Shown in pieces: positions 43,663-52,019 of a DNA stretch of 64,000 nucleotides. The stretch's first letter is position 1. Each line of letters begins with the position of its first letter. The position numbers were made by a program, and so were the translations under genes. Source of the stretch: Kocuria tytonis (GTDB lineage Bacteria > Actinomycetota > Actinomycetes > Actinomycetales > Micrococcaceae); contig NZ_PNJG02000002.1 of assembly GCF_003226895.2 (NCBI RefSeq), forward strand, positions 310,001-374,000, in the 5' to 3' direction. The notes below the pieces were generated by a model, which was not told the origin of the DNA, made no database searches, and was given only the letters and a program-made list of their open reading frames with translations.

Positions 43663-45114
43663 TCAGGAGACGGTGGTCCGCCCCAGGTCTGCGGCGTCCA
43701 CGGCGGCCCGGCTGCCCAGGCGCCAGATCCGGCGCACGGTCCACACCAGCAGCGCCGCCAGCAGCAGGTTCCGGGCGGTCAGCACCGCCGCCATGACCGG
43801 GTTGGCGTGGATCAGCGGCGTGTAGAACAGCGGGTAGATCACGAACGTGGTGGCAGCGATCCCCAGGAGCAGCAGCGCGGGGGTGCGCCAGCGGACGCGG
43901 TCGTGCAGCAGCCCCACCATGATCACGGGGGCCAGCCAGACCATGAACTGCGGGGAGCCCACCTTGTTGAAGACGATCAGCACGCCGGTCAGCAGCAGGG
44001 ACCCCGCGTACACCAGCCGCCCGCGGTCGGCACCGCGGCGCAGGGCGCGGACCAGCAGGGCGGCCGAGACCAGCACCGCCACGAGCAGCAGCGGCTGCAT
44101 GAGGGAGGCCATGACCTCCACTCCGGGCCCGTAGACCTCGGTGGAGTTGATCGCGGTGTTGTCCGCGATCCTCGAGTCGGCGATCCCCAGCACGGCCGCC
44201 CACACCCACGGCGTGGAGAACGTGGCCTCCAGCTGCATCCCGCGGGAGCCCTGGTTCAGGGCGAAGTCCGCGATCCTCCCGATTCCGCCCAGCACGAGCA
44301 CACCGGCGACCACGGCGGCACTCACCACCAGGCCCGTCACCACGATGCGCACCCGCTGCCGCAGGGCGATCACCATGGCCAGGACCGCGGCCGCGGGCCA
44401 CACCTTGATCCAGGTGGCGGCGCTCAGCAGCGCCGCGCCCACCACGGGGTGGCGCACCGCGTACAGCAGTCCGATGAACACGATGGGCGCGGCCACGCCC
44501 TCCACCCGGGCGAAGCTCAGGTACCCCATGAACACGGTGAAGACCACCCACCACCAGCCGGCCACCACGGCGGAGCGCCGGCGGCTCTGCACGGCCGAGC
44601 TGCCGTGGGGGTCCGGGGCCCCGGAGGCCCACGCCGCGGCGTCGTCCCGGGGGGCCTCCCCGACCAGCCCCGGCAGCTCGCCCCGCGCGGGACGGTGGGC
44701 GCGGTGCAGCAGGAACCACATGGCCACCGCGTCCAGTGCGGTGATCATCAGGGTCCAGGCCAGGAGGTAGAGGTCGTGGCCCGCGATCCGCGGCAGGAAG
44801 ATGAACACCTGGGCCAGCACGGGGTACACCCACGGGCTCACGGAGCCCTCGGCGGGGGCGTTGTACCCGGCCATGGCCCACTCGCGGTACTGCTCGGTGT
44901 CGCTGAACGCCCACCCGTGCAGGAAGAACGAGGCCATCCAGCACAGGAAGTAGACGTGCACCACGGCGAAGCCGCACCACACGGCGGCCGGTCGCATCAG
45001 CCGCTCGCGCGCGGGACGGCGCGCGGCGTCGTGACCCCGGGGAGCCGCCGCGCGGGGGCCGGGCGTCGCAGCGGGGCCCGCCGCGGCGTCGTCGTCATGC
45101 CTGCGGGGACGCAA
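43663..45114 (-). CDS. GT87-like polyprenol-phosphate-mannose mannosyltransferase, copy 2
   Basis: A GT-C glycosyltransferase with about ten membrane segments. FSDTEQYREWAMAGYN carries the acidic motif after the first helix; SFARVEGVAAPIVF, ATWIKVWPAAAVLAM and FNKVGSPQFMVWLAPVIMVG match its upstream paralogue. Compared with that paralogue it has an extra cytoplasmic insert of about 30 residues (GEAPRDDAAAWASGAPDPHG) with a copy of the 11-mer. The start is uncertain: TTG 45114 overlaps the preceding gene by 20 bases and adds a low-complexity leader; ATG 44997 also fits. Confidence 0.82.
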   Translation of the reverse strand: MRPRRHDDDAAAGPAATPGPRAAAPRGHDAARRPARERLMRPAAVWCGFAVVHVYFLCWMASFFLHGWAFSDTEQYREWAMAGYNAPAEGSVSPWVYPVLAQVFIFLPRIAGHDLYLLAWTLMITALDAVAMWFLLHRAHRPARGELPGLVGEAPRDDAAAWASGAPDPHGSSAVQSRRRSAVVAGWWWVVFTVFMGYLSFARVEGVAAPIVFIGLLYAVRHPVVGAALLSAATWIKVWPAAAVLAMVIALRQRVRIVVTGLVVSAAVVAGVLVLGGIGRIADFALNQGSRGMQLEATFSTPWVWAAVLGIADSRIADNTAINSTEVYGPGVEVMASLMQPLLLVAVLVSAALLVRALRRGADRGRLVYAGSLLLTGVLIVFNKVGSPQFMVWLAPVIMVGLLHDRVRWRTPALLLLGIAATTFVIYPLFYTPLIHANPVMAAVLTARNLLLAALLVWTVRRIWRLGSRAAVDAADLGRTTVS

Positions 45115-46402
45115 CCGGCACCTCCTTCGGGGCGGTGCCGAGCCGGTACAGCCCGCGCGCGGACCACCACATCAGCACCACGAGCAGCGCGTTGCGGGCC
45201 GTCAGCACCAGCGCCATGACGGGATTGTTGTGGCTCAGCGCGGTGTAGAAGAGCGGGTAGATCAGGAAGGTGGCGATCCCGATCAGCACCGCGAGCGCCG
45301 CGGGGGTGCGCCACGCGCGCCGGTCGTGCACCAGGCCCACCGCGATCACGGGGCCGAGCCACACCATGAACTGCGGCGAACCCACCTTGTTGAACACGAT
45401 GAACGCGGTGACCATGGTGAGCGAACCCGCCAGGAACAGGGCCGTGCGGTCCATCCGGCCGGAGCGCACCCCGCGCCGCAGGCCGCGCACGATGAGCGCC
45501 ACGACCACCACCGCCGCGACCACGAACAGCGGCTGCATGAGCTTGGACATCACGTCCGAACCGGGGCCGTCCACCTGCATGGAGTTGATGTCCGTGTTCA
45601 TGTACATGCGGGAGTCGCCGATGTGCAGCACGGACAGCCACAGCCACGGGGTGGTGAAGGTGGCCTCGAGCTGCATCCCACGGTCCCCCTGCTGCGTGAG
45701 GAAGTCCGCGATCTTCGCCACGGGGCCCGACGCCGCCGCCACACCCACCGCGCCCAGCGTCACCAGCACACCGGCGAGCAGCACGGCGCCACGGCGCTTC
45801 GCGGCGCTGACCAGGGCGATCACCACCGCGGCGGGCCACACCTTCATCCAGGTGGCCACGCTCAGGACCAGGGACGCGATGAACGGGTGGGCCACTCCGT
45901 GGACCAGGGCGATCAGCACCAGCGGGGCCGTGAGACCGTCCACGCGCGCGAAGCCCAGCCAGCCCATGAGCAGGATGAACACGAGCCACCACCACCCGGC
46001 GGGAACGGCGTCACGGTTGCGGCCCCGGTCCGTGAGCTTGAGCATTGCGAGTGCGTTCAGCACGGAGATCAGCAGCACCCACAGGAAGAAGAACGGGCCG
46101 GGACCTGCGATGTACGCGAGCGCCATGGGAATCTGGGCGAGCACCGGGTAGACCCACGGGCTGGGCCCGGAGGAGATATTGGCGTCGTCGAACCCGGCGT
46201 CCGCCCACCCGCGGTAGATGTTGGTGTCGCTGAACGCGTTGCCCTGCGCGGACACGATCAGCGCGAAGACCAGGAAGCCCAGGTGCACCACCAGGAACCC
46301 CACGAGCAGGCCGCGGGGTGTCATCAGCCGGTCCTGCCACCGCCGGGGGAGCACGGCGTCACGGAACCGTGCGAGGGCCGCGAAGTATCTGTCAGTGGGC
46401 AC
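45095..46402 (-). CDS. GT87-like polyprenol-phosphate-mannose mannosyltransferase, copy 1
   Basis: A 435-residue GT-C membrane enzyme from GTG 46402 (AAGGA upstream). Motifs: FSDTNIYRGWADAGFD, ARVDGLTAPLVLIALVHG, ATWMKVWPAAVVIALVSA, GDRGMQLEATFTTPWLW, FNKVGSPQFMVWLGPVIAVG. Actinobacterial relatives add mannose from polyprenol phosphomannose to lipomannan or related glycolipids outside the membrane. It is followed by a tandem paralogue and is divergent from MptB, which supports a lipomannan locus. Confidence 0.85.
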   Translation of the reverse strand: MPTDRYFAALARFRDAVLPRRWQDRLMTPRGLLVGFLVVHLGFLVFALIVSAQGNAFSDTNIYRGWADAGFDDANISSGPSPWVYPVLAQIPMALAYIAGPGPFFFLWVLLISVLNALAMLKLTDRGRNRDAVPAGWWWLVFILLMGWLGFARVDGLTAPLVLIALVHGVAHPFIASLVLSVATWMKVWPAAVVIALVSAAKRRGAVLLAGVLVTLGAVGVAAASGPVAKIADFLTQQGDRGMQLEATFTTPWLWLSVLHIGDSRMYMNTDINSMQVDGPGSDVMSKLMQPLFVVAAVVVVALIVRGLRRGVRSGRMDRTALFLAGSLTMVTAFIVFNKVGSPQFMVWLGPVIAVGLVHDRRAWRTPAALAVLIGIATFLIYPLFYTALSHNNPVMALVLTARNALLVVLMWWSARGLYRLGTAPKEVPVASPQA

Positions 46403-46852
46403 GAAAGGTCCTTGTCCGAATGCGCGCGGGATTCTGTTCTGGCTCGGTGGCCGTGGTTGGTGGTCGGCGGTTCCGGTTCCGGTTTCGGGATCACCGTGAC
46501 CGGGTGGACGCCGGGGGGGCTGGAACGCGGGCGCGGCGCGCCTGCCGCGTCCCACGGGCGCCGTTGCACCCGTCCGATTCTATGGGGCGGGCCCGCGGCC
46601 CGGTGGTCGCGCCCCGCGGGAGCCCCTGGGGATTGCCCGGCCGGGCGGGGGCCGTTCTCGCGAGTCTCACGGCGAGGGACCGTGCGCGGCGACCTGCCCG
46701 GCCGGGCGGGGGCCGTTCTCGCGAGTCTCAGGGTGAGGGACCGTGCGCGGCGACCTGCCCGGCCGGGCGGGGGCCGTCCTGTAAGGTCGAGGGGCGGAGC
46801 CGCTGAACACCTCGGCTCGCCCACCACTGGTTGGCCGAGGGGGTTGGAGTCC
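46403..46852. other. Divergent intergenic region of the mannosyltransferase locus
   Basis: This 450-base region carries the promoters of both divergent units and, at 46636-46777, a 61-bp tandem repeat. Outside the repeat I see no gene; the frames that stay open here lack good starts and are low-complexity Arg/Pro/Gly. Confidence 0.6.
46636..46777. repeat. 61-bp tandem repeat, 2.3 copies
   Basis: Copies begin at 46636, 46697 and 46758, each with CCCGGCCGGGCGGGGGCCGT. The first two differ at 2 of 61 positions; the third stops matching after 20 bases. Each unit includes the palindromes CCCGGCCGGG and CTCGCGAG. It sits 75 bases before the mptB start. Confidence 0.9.
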
Positions 46853-48415
46853 ATGACCGCGGCAGATTCCCCCGCCACCGGCCCGCACACCGGGTCCACC
46901 GCCACCATCCGGCTGCGGGCGCACGTGGCCGTGATCCAGGGCGTGATCGGCTCGCTCATGATGCTCGCGGGCTCCGTGGGGACCGGGTGGATCGCCAACG
47001 GCTCCCCCATGGTGCGGCACCCCCTGGTGATCGAGCTGCGGGTGAACGTGTGGGGCGTCTACACGTGCACCGTGCTGCTGACCCTGGGCGCCATGCTCCT
47101 CATCCGCTCCTGGCTCAGGCTGGGGCAGCGGTTGCGTGGCTGGCCGCCGGGATCCCTGCGCACCGTGACGACCGCGGTGGTCGCGTGGTCGCTGCCCCTG
47201 CTGTTCGCGGTCCCCATCTACTCGCGGGACGTGTACGCGTACATCGGGCAGGGCCGGCTCATGCTCGCCGGCAAGGACCCGTACGTGGAGGGCATCTCCG
47301 CCCTGGACAACTGGTTCATGCTGGGGGCGGACCCGGAGTGGGCGGAGGCCCGCACACCGTACGGTCCCTACTTCCTGTGGCTGGCCGCCGCGGTGGTGCG
47401 GCTGACCAATGCGCAGCCGGACATGTCCGTGATGCTGTTCCGTCTGCTGGCGTACGTGGGTGTGGTGCTGTGCCTGGTCTACGTGCCCAGACTCGCGCGG
47501 CTGCACAACGTGAACGGCGCCCGTGCCCTGTGGATCGCCGTGGCCAACCCGCTGTTCCTCATCAGCTTCGTGGCCAGCGCCCACAACGACGCCCTCATGG
47601 TGGGACTGGCCGTGGCCGGCGTGTACTTCGCGGCCACGAAACATCCTCTGCTGGGGATACTTTTGGTGACCGGGTCCATCGGCATCAAGCCCATCACCAT
47701 CCTGCTGCTGCCGTTCATCGGTCTGCTGTGGGCCGGCAAGGGGGCCTCGTGGCCGCGGCGGTTCGTCACCTGGGCGGCCACGGCCCTCATCAGCTTCGGT
47801 CTGCTGGCCCTGAGCGGTCAGGTGGACGGCCTCGGGCTCGGCTGGGCCTGGGCGCTGCTGGACCCCACCCCCGGGTACACCGGCTACTCCCCCTCCGGGT
47901 TCCTGGGACAGCAGGTGGAACGCGCGGGCAACCACTTCCACCTCCACGGGGACCACATGGCCGCGCGGTTCCGGCGCGCCCTGCAGGGCGGGGCCATCCT
48001 GCTGGTGATCGCCCTGATGTTCGTGGGTGGGGACCGGAAGGTCGTCCGACGCATGGCCGTGGCCTTCACCGCCGTGGTGCTGCTGTCCCCCATCATCCAG
48101 CCCTGGTACATCCTGTGGCTGCTGCCGCTGCTCGCCGCCACCGGCATCAAGGACAACTGGCAGATCCGCAGCATCTACATCGTGATCACGTTCTTCGTGG
48201 TCTTCGGCGCCCAGGACCAGCTGTCCGTGTGGCCGTTCATCGACCTCAGTGTGAGCGTGTCCGAGGTGGCCTTCGTGATCGCGGTGGCGTTCACCCTCTA
48301 CCTCGCACTGCTGGACCCGCGCACCCGCACCCTGCTGACCCACGGCGGATTGAAGGGCTGGTTCGGCCGCGGGCCCGTGCGGGGGCCCACGGACCTCGTG
48401 GCCCCGCAGCGCTGA
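46853..48415 (+). CDS. mptB: Polyprenol-phosphomannose-dependent alpha-(1->6)-mannosyltransferase MptB-like
   Basis: A 520-residue GT-C enzyme with about 12 membrane segments. VPIYSRDVYAYIGQGRLMLA bears the family's RDVYAY motif; AEARTPYGPYFLWLAAAVVR, ASAHNDALMVGLAVAGVYFA, GSIGIKPITILLLPFIGLLW and SPIIQPWYILWLLPLLAATG are conserved in MptA/MptB. It would build the alpha-1,6-mannan core of lipomannan from polyprenol phosphomannose. ATG 46853 after TTGGAG. Divergent from the GT87-like pair. Confidence 0.87.
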   Translation: MTAADSPATGPHTGSTATIRLRAHVAVIQGVIGSLMMLAGSVGTGWIANGSPMVRHPLVIELRVNVWGVYTCTVLLTLGAMLLIRSWLRLGQRLRGWPPGSLRTVTTAVVAWSLPLLFAVPIYSRDVYAYIGQGRLMLAGKDPYVEGISALDNWFMLGADPEWAEARTPYGPYFLWLAAAVVRLTNAQPDMSVMLFRLLAYVGVVLCLVYVPRLARLHNVNGARALWIAVANPLFLISFVASAHNDALMVGLAVAGVYFAATKHPLLGILLVTGSIGIKPITILLLPFIGLLWAGKGASWPRRFVTWAATALISFGLLALSGQVDGLGLGWAWALLDPTPGYTGYSPSGFLGQQVERAGNHFHLHGDHMAARFRRALQGGAILLVIALMFVGGDRKVVRRMAVAFTAVVLLSPIIQPWYILWLLPLLAATGIKDNWQIRSIYIVITFFVVFGAQDQLSVWPFIDLSVSVSEVAFVIAVAFTLYLALLDPRTRTLLTHGGLKGWFGRGPVRGPTDLVAPQR

Positions 48416-48449
48416 CGACGCCGCACGGCGGGCTGGGAGCGACGTCGTC
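48414..48449 (+). terminator. Imperfect hairpin at the mptB stop, built on the 11-mer repeat
   Basis: GACGACGCCGC (48414-48424) overlaps the mptB stop codon and can pair with GCGACGTCGTC (48439-48449) at 9 of 11 positions. The left arm is an exact repeat copy; the right is a diverged one. Confidence 0.45.
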
Positions 48450-48550
48450 CTCCCTGCCCCTGCCGGCGCACGGTGCGCGCGGGCTGGAGCATCGCTGGAT
48501 CCGCTCGGGGGCGGTGCGCCGCAGAGCCCTTGCCGAGCCCGGACCGCAGG

Positions 48551-48934
48551 CTACCGCTCGCCCCACAGCCGTTCCAACTCGCGGCGGTCCCTCTTGGTGG
48601 GCCGCCCGGCGCCGCGATCGCGGCGGGCCACGGGCACACTGAGTTCCGCGGGCCGGGGCGGCGAGTGGTCGATGTAGCACTTCACGGCCACCGGGGCTCC
48701 CACCCGTTTCACGATCAGGCGCGTGACCTCGAACTCCTGCAACCATCCGGGGCGCTTGACGCTCACCCGGTCACCCACGCGCACCGGCTGTGCGGCCTTC
48801 ACGGGGGCGCCGTTCAACCGGACGTGGCCGGCGCGGCACCCCTGAGTGGCGGACGAGCGGGTCTTGAACAGCCGGACGGACCACAGCCACACGTCCAGCC
48901 GGGCACTGGCGGGATCATGGGAGTCGGTGGGCAT
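48551..48934 (-). CDS. S4-domain RNA-binding protein (HslR/Hsp15-like)
   Basis: A 127-residue protein. Residues 10-70 form an S4 domain: ARLDVWLWSVRLFKTRSSAT, CRAGHVRLNGAPVKAAQPVR, VGDRVSV. A basic C-terminal tail with PTKRDRRELERLWG is typical of HslR-like proteins, which rescue stalled 50S subunits carrying peptidyl-tRNA. I start at ATG 48934. Single gene. Confidence 0.9.
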   Translation of the reverse strand: MPTDSHDPASARLDVWLWSVRLFKTRSSATQGCRAGHVRLNGAPVKAAQPVRVGDRVSVKRPGWLQEFEVTRLIVKRVGAPVAVKCYIDHSPPRPAELSVPVARRDRGAGRPTKRDRRELERLWGER

Positions 48935-49006
48935 GACACCACCGTACTCCCGCCCACATTTCACATTGCCGCGACAATCGGCCGCGCTCCGCTCCGATAT
49001 CCTGAG

Positions 49007-49018
49007 TGAGGCACCTCA
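49007..49018 (+). promoter_or_regulatory. Small palindrome upstream of the aldehyde dehydrogenase gene
   Basis: TGAGG-CA-CCTCA is an inverted repeat 63 bases before the start codon, in the likely promoter region. A possible operator; the regulator is not in the window. Confidence 0.35.
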
Positions 49019-49080
49019 TAATGACGTGAGTCCCGCGTGCGGCATCCGCAGGCGCAGGTGAGAACGGAGGGAAAGCTTCC

Positions 49081-50499
49081 ATGCTCAAGAACTTCATCAA
49101 CAACTCCTACGTGGCATCCACCTCGAACGACTCTTTCGACCTCGTGAACCCGGCCACCGGGGAGGTCACGGGTCAATCACCCAATTCCACTGCCGACGAC
49201 GTGACGGCGGCGTACGAGGCGGCGAAAGCGGCGTCGAAGACCTGGGGTCGGATGACACCGAGCGCCCGGCAGATGGCCCTGCTCCGCCTCGCGGACGCCG
49301 TCGAGGCCCGCGGGTCGGAGCTCGTGGAAGCCCAGTCCCGCAATACCGGCCAGCCCAAGTACCTCATCCAGAGCGAGGAGGTGGAGGTGGGTGCGGACCA
49401 GATTCGATTCTTCGCCGGCGCCGCTCGTCTCATGGAGGGCCTGGCCAGCGGTGAGTACATGGAGGGGCTAAATTCGGTAATCCGCCGAGAGCCCATCGGC
49501 GTGGTAGGTCAGGTGACCCCGTGGAACTACCCGCTGATGATGGCCATCTGGAAGGTGGGTCCCGCCCTCGCGGCCGGCAACACCACCGTGCTCAAGCCCT
49601 CGGACACCACCCCAGAGTCCACTTTGCTGTTCGCGGAGATCGCCGCCGAGTTCCTTCCCGAGGGGACGTTCAACGTGGTGCTGGGGGATGCGAAGACCGG
49701 TGAGCTGGTGGTGTCCGACCCCGCGGCGGGTCTGGTGTCCATCACGGGTTCGGTGCGCGCAGGCCTCGCGGTGGCCGCCTCGGCCGCCAAGAACCTCACC
49801 CGAGCCCATCTGGAGCTGGGCGGCAAGGCTCCCTGCGTGGTCTTCGAGGACGCCGATCTCGACGCCGCCGCCAGCACCCTCGCCGAGAGCGGCCTCTTCA
49901 ACGCGGGCCAGGACTGCACGGCGTCCACCCGCATCCTGGTGGCGGAATCCGTCAAAGAAGAGTTCCTCACGAAGCTCACCGAGGCGGCCAGGAACACGAG
50001 CTTCGGCACCCCCGAGAAGGAGGACATCCTCTACGGCCCGCTCAACAACCAGCGGCAGCTGGAGCAGGTGAGCGGCTTCATCGAGCGCCTGCCCGAGCAC
50101 GCGAGGGTGACCACCGGTGGCAGGAAAGCGGACGGCCCCGGTTTCTTCTTCGAGCCCACGGTCATCGCCGATCTCCACCAGGAGGACGAGGTCATCCAGA
50201 ACGAGATCTTCGGCCCCGTGCTCACCGTGCAGTCTTTCACCGATGAGGAGCAGGCGGTGGAGATGGCCAACGGTGTGGAATACGGCCTGGCCTCCTCCGT
50301 GTGGACCAAGGACCATGGCCGCGCTCTGCGCATGTCCCGGGACCTGGACTACGGCTGCGTGTGGATCAACACCCACATCGCGCTGGTGGCCGAGATGCCG
50401 CACGGCGGCTTCAAGCACTCCGGCTACGGCAAGGACCTCTCCAAGTACGCGGTGGAGGAGTACACCCGGGTGAAGCACGTGATGAGTTCGCTGGACTGA
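49081..50499 (+). CDS. Aldehyde dehydrogenase, probable gamma-aminobutyraldehyde dehydrogenase
   Basis: A 472-residue NAD(P)-dependent aldehyde dehydrogenase. VGQVTPWNYPLMMAIWKVGP and HLELGGKAPCVVFEDADLDA are cofactor and catalytic-Glu motifs; the catalytic Cys lies in NAGQDCTASTRI. QDC (instead of QVC) and the PHGGFKHSGYGKDLSKYAVE ending are typical of gamma-aminobutyraldehyde (YdcW/PatD) enzymes of putrescine breakdown. ATG 49081 behind GGAGG. It is followed after 52 bases by a SnoaL-like gene. Confidence 0.88.
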   Translation: MLKNFINNSYVASTSNDSFDLVNPATGEVTGQSPNSTADDVTAAYEAAKAASKTWGRMTPSARQMALLRLADAVEARGSELVEAQSRNTGQPKYLIQSEEVEVGADQIRFFAGAARLMEGLASGEYMEGLNSVIRREPIGVVGQVTPWNYPLMMAIWKVGPALAAGNTTVLKPSDTTPESTLLFAEIAAEFLPEGTFNVVLGDAKTGELVVSDPAAGLVSITGSVRAGLAVAASAAKNLTRAHLELGGKAPCVVFEDADLDAAASTLAESGLFNAGQDCTASTRILVAESVKEEFLTKLTEAARNTSFGTPEKEDILYGPLNNQRQLEQVSGFIERLPEHARVTTGGRKADGPGFFFEPTVIADLHQEDEVIQNEIFGPVLTVQSFTDEEQAVEMANGVEYGLASSVWTKDHGRALRMSRDLDYGCVWINTHIALVAEMPHGGFKHSGYGKDLSKYAVEEYTRVKHVMSSLD

Positions 50500-50551
50500 A
50501 GGCCGCAGCACCCATGGACATCACCGAGCACCGACATGAACGGAGCACATC

Positions 50552-51346
50552 ATGAGTGACATCCGAGATCTCGTTCTCACCGCTGACCGTCAGCTGTTCA
50601 CCGATCACGACCTCAGCAGTCTGGACCGCCACTTCTCCGCGGACTACGTGGAGCACTCCCCCCTGGTGGAGAACGGCAAGGACGGGTTGCGCCACCTCGT
50701 CTCCGGCGCCGGGGAGGGGTTGCGCCACGACGTCGTCCGCGTCCTGGTGGACGAGGCCGCCGGGTTGGTGGCCCTGCACGGTTCCTATCCGGGTCTGGAC
50801 CCGGAGGAGCTGTACGTGGGGTTCGACATCTACCGCGTGGCGGACGGGAAGATCGTGGAGCACTGGGACGGGCTGGTCACGGAAACAGCCCCGAATGCCT
50901 CCGGTCACACGCAGCTGGACGGCCCCACGGAGGTGGACGCCTCCGCGGACACGGAGCAGAACCGCGCCTTCGTCACAAAGGCCTGGGCCACGTTCCTGCA
51001 GGGCCAGAACTACGATGCCGCCGGGCAGTTCACCCGTGCGGACGGCCATTTCACCCAGCACTCCGCAGACATCCCCGATGGCGTGGCGAACATGGTGGAC
51101 TTCCTGAAGCGGCTGAAGCAGGACGGCTCGCCGCTCACGTACGACACCCTGCACCGCACGGTGGCGGACGGGAACTTCGTTCTCACGTTCTCCGAGGGCT
51201 CCATCGCGGGCGAACGCCAGTTCTTCTGCGAGCTGTGGCGGATCAAGGACGGCCGGTGGGTGGAGCTGTGGGATGCGATCGGTCAGGTCCCGCAGGACGA
51301 CCAGCTGGCTCACCCGCACGGGGCGTTCTGCTCCACGCAGGACTGA
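50552..51346 (+). CDS. Double SnoaL-like (NTF2-fold) protein
   Basis: A 264-residue protein made of two NTF2/SnoaL-like repeats: residues 1-120 (ADYVEHSPLVENGKDGLRHL, FDIYRVADGKIVEHWDGLVT) and 135-255 (FTRADGHFTQHSADIPDGVA, CELWRIKDGRWVELWDAIGQ). Both have the HWD/LWD ending of the fold. Single-domain relatives are isomerases, cyclases or unknown small-molecule binders. ATG 50552 after CGGAG, probably co-transcribed with the aldehyde dehydrogenase gene. Confidence 0.85.
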   Translation: MSDIRDLVLTADRQLFTDHDLSSLDRHFSADYVEHSPLVENGKDGLRHLVSGAGEGLRHDVVRVLVDEAAGLVALHGSYPGLDPEELYVGFDIYRVADGKIVEHWDGLVTETAPNASGHTQLDGPTEVDASADTEQNRAFVTKAWATFLQGQNYDAAGQFTRADGHFTQHSADIPDGVANMVDFLKRLKQDGSPLTYDTLHRTVADGNFVLTFSEGSIAGERQFFCELWRIKDGRWVELWDAIGQVPQDDQLAHPHGAFCSTQD

Positions 51347-51363
51347 TCCACCGACAGACGCAG

Positions 51364-51409
51364 ACACGGCGACGGCACCCGGGAACCTCCCCGAGCGCCG
51401 TCGCCGTGT
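51364..51409 (+). terminator. Hairpin terminator after the SnoaL-like gene
   Basis: ACACGGCGACGGC (51364-51376) pairs perfectly over 13 bp with GCCGTCGCCGTGT (51397-51409), 18 bases past the stop. Confidence 0.7.
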
Positions 51410-51454
51410 GCGCGGCGGGACGCGGCCACCACCTCCGGAAAGGCGGCGCCGGAC

Positions 51455-51903
51455 TCAGTGCCCCGCCCCGCCCGGCTTTCCCGTGGTCACGGCGAGGTCC
51501 ACCACGTGCAGCTTCCTGTTCTCCGTGTCCGTCACGTAGACCTTGTCCCCGGCCACCTCCACGGCCCGGCCGGGCCGGGCTGCTGCCAGTCCGCCTTCTC
51601 CTGCCGCGGCTGAACCACGTCGATCTTCGCGGTGACCGCGCCGGTGTCCTGGTCGATGACGTTGAGCGTGCCGTCGTAGGTCAGCACCAGGCCCTCGCCC
51701 CGGGGCCCGCGCGCCAGGGAGCGGAACCAGTAGTGGGAGCCCAGCGCAACACCGTGGTGCGGCGCCTGCGCCTTCCGCTTCGCCACCTCCGGTTCGCCCC
51801 GTTCTTCAGGGCGTCCGACGCAAACGTCCGAATGGATCCGTCGCCGTCCTCGAACAGGGTGGTCCTCCCCTCGGGCACCACCACGTGACCCGCGTGCGGA
51901 GCC
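51455..51903 (-). pseudogene. Remnant of an AztD-like zinc metallochaperone / beta-propeller protein
   Basis: Three frames carry pieces in the right order. The first (51800-51903) reads AGHVVVPEGRTTLFEDGDGS then IRTFASDALKNG. The second (51585-51770) reads HHGVALGSHYWFRSLARGPR and LTYDGTLNVIDQDTGAVTAK. The third, ending at 51455-51457, reads GRAVEVAGDKVYVTDTENRK then LHVVDLAVTTGKPGGAGH. This is the beginning, late middle and end of an AztD/YncE-type propeller of about 400 residues; around 200 residues are deleted and at least two frameshifts separate the parts. No signal peptide remains. Confidence 0.65.
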
Positions 51904-52019
51904 CTGAGCGAACGCCCGATCGGCGCGGGGTGGGCTTCGAGACCCCCGCTGCGCGCCAACGGGCGCCCCGCGGGCCACAATGGGCACAGCCGCCAGTCCT
52001 CGACACCCCAGGAGCGATC

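Noticed and set aside
46636-46777. Possible CRISPR array
   Set aside because: The units are direct tandem copies with no variable spacers, and no cas gene is present.
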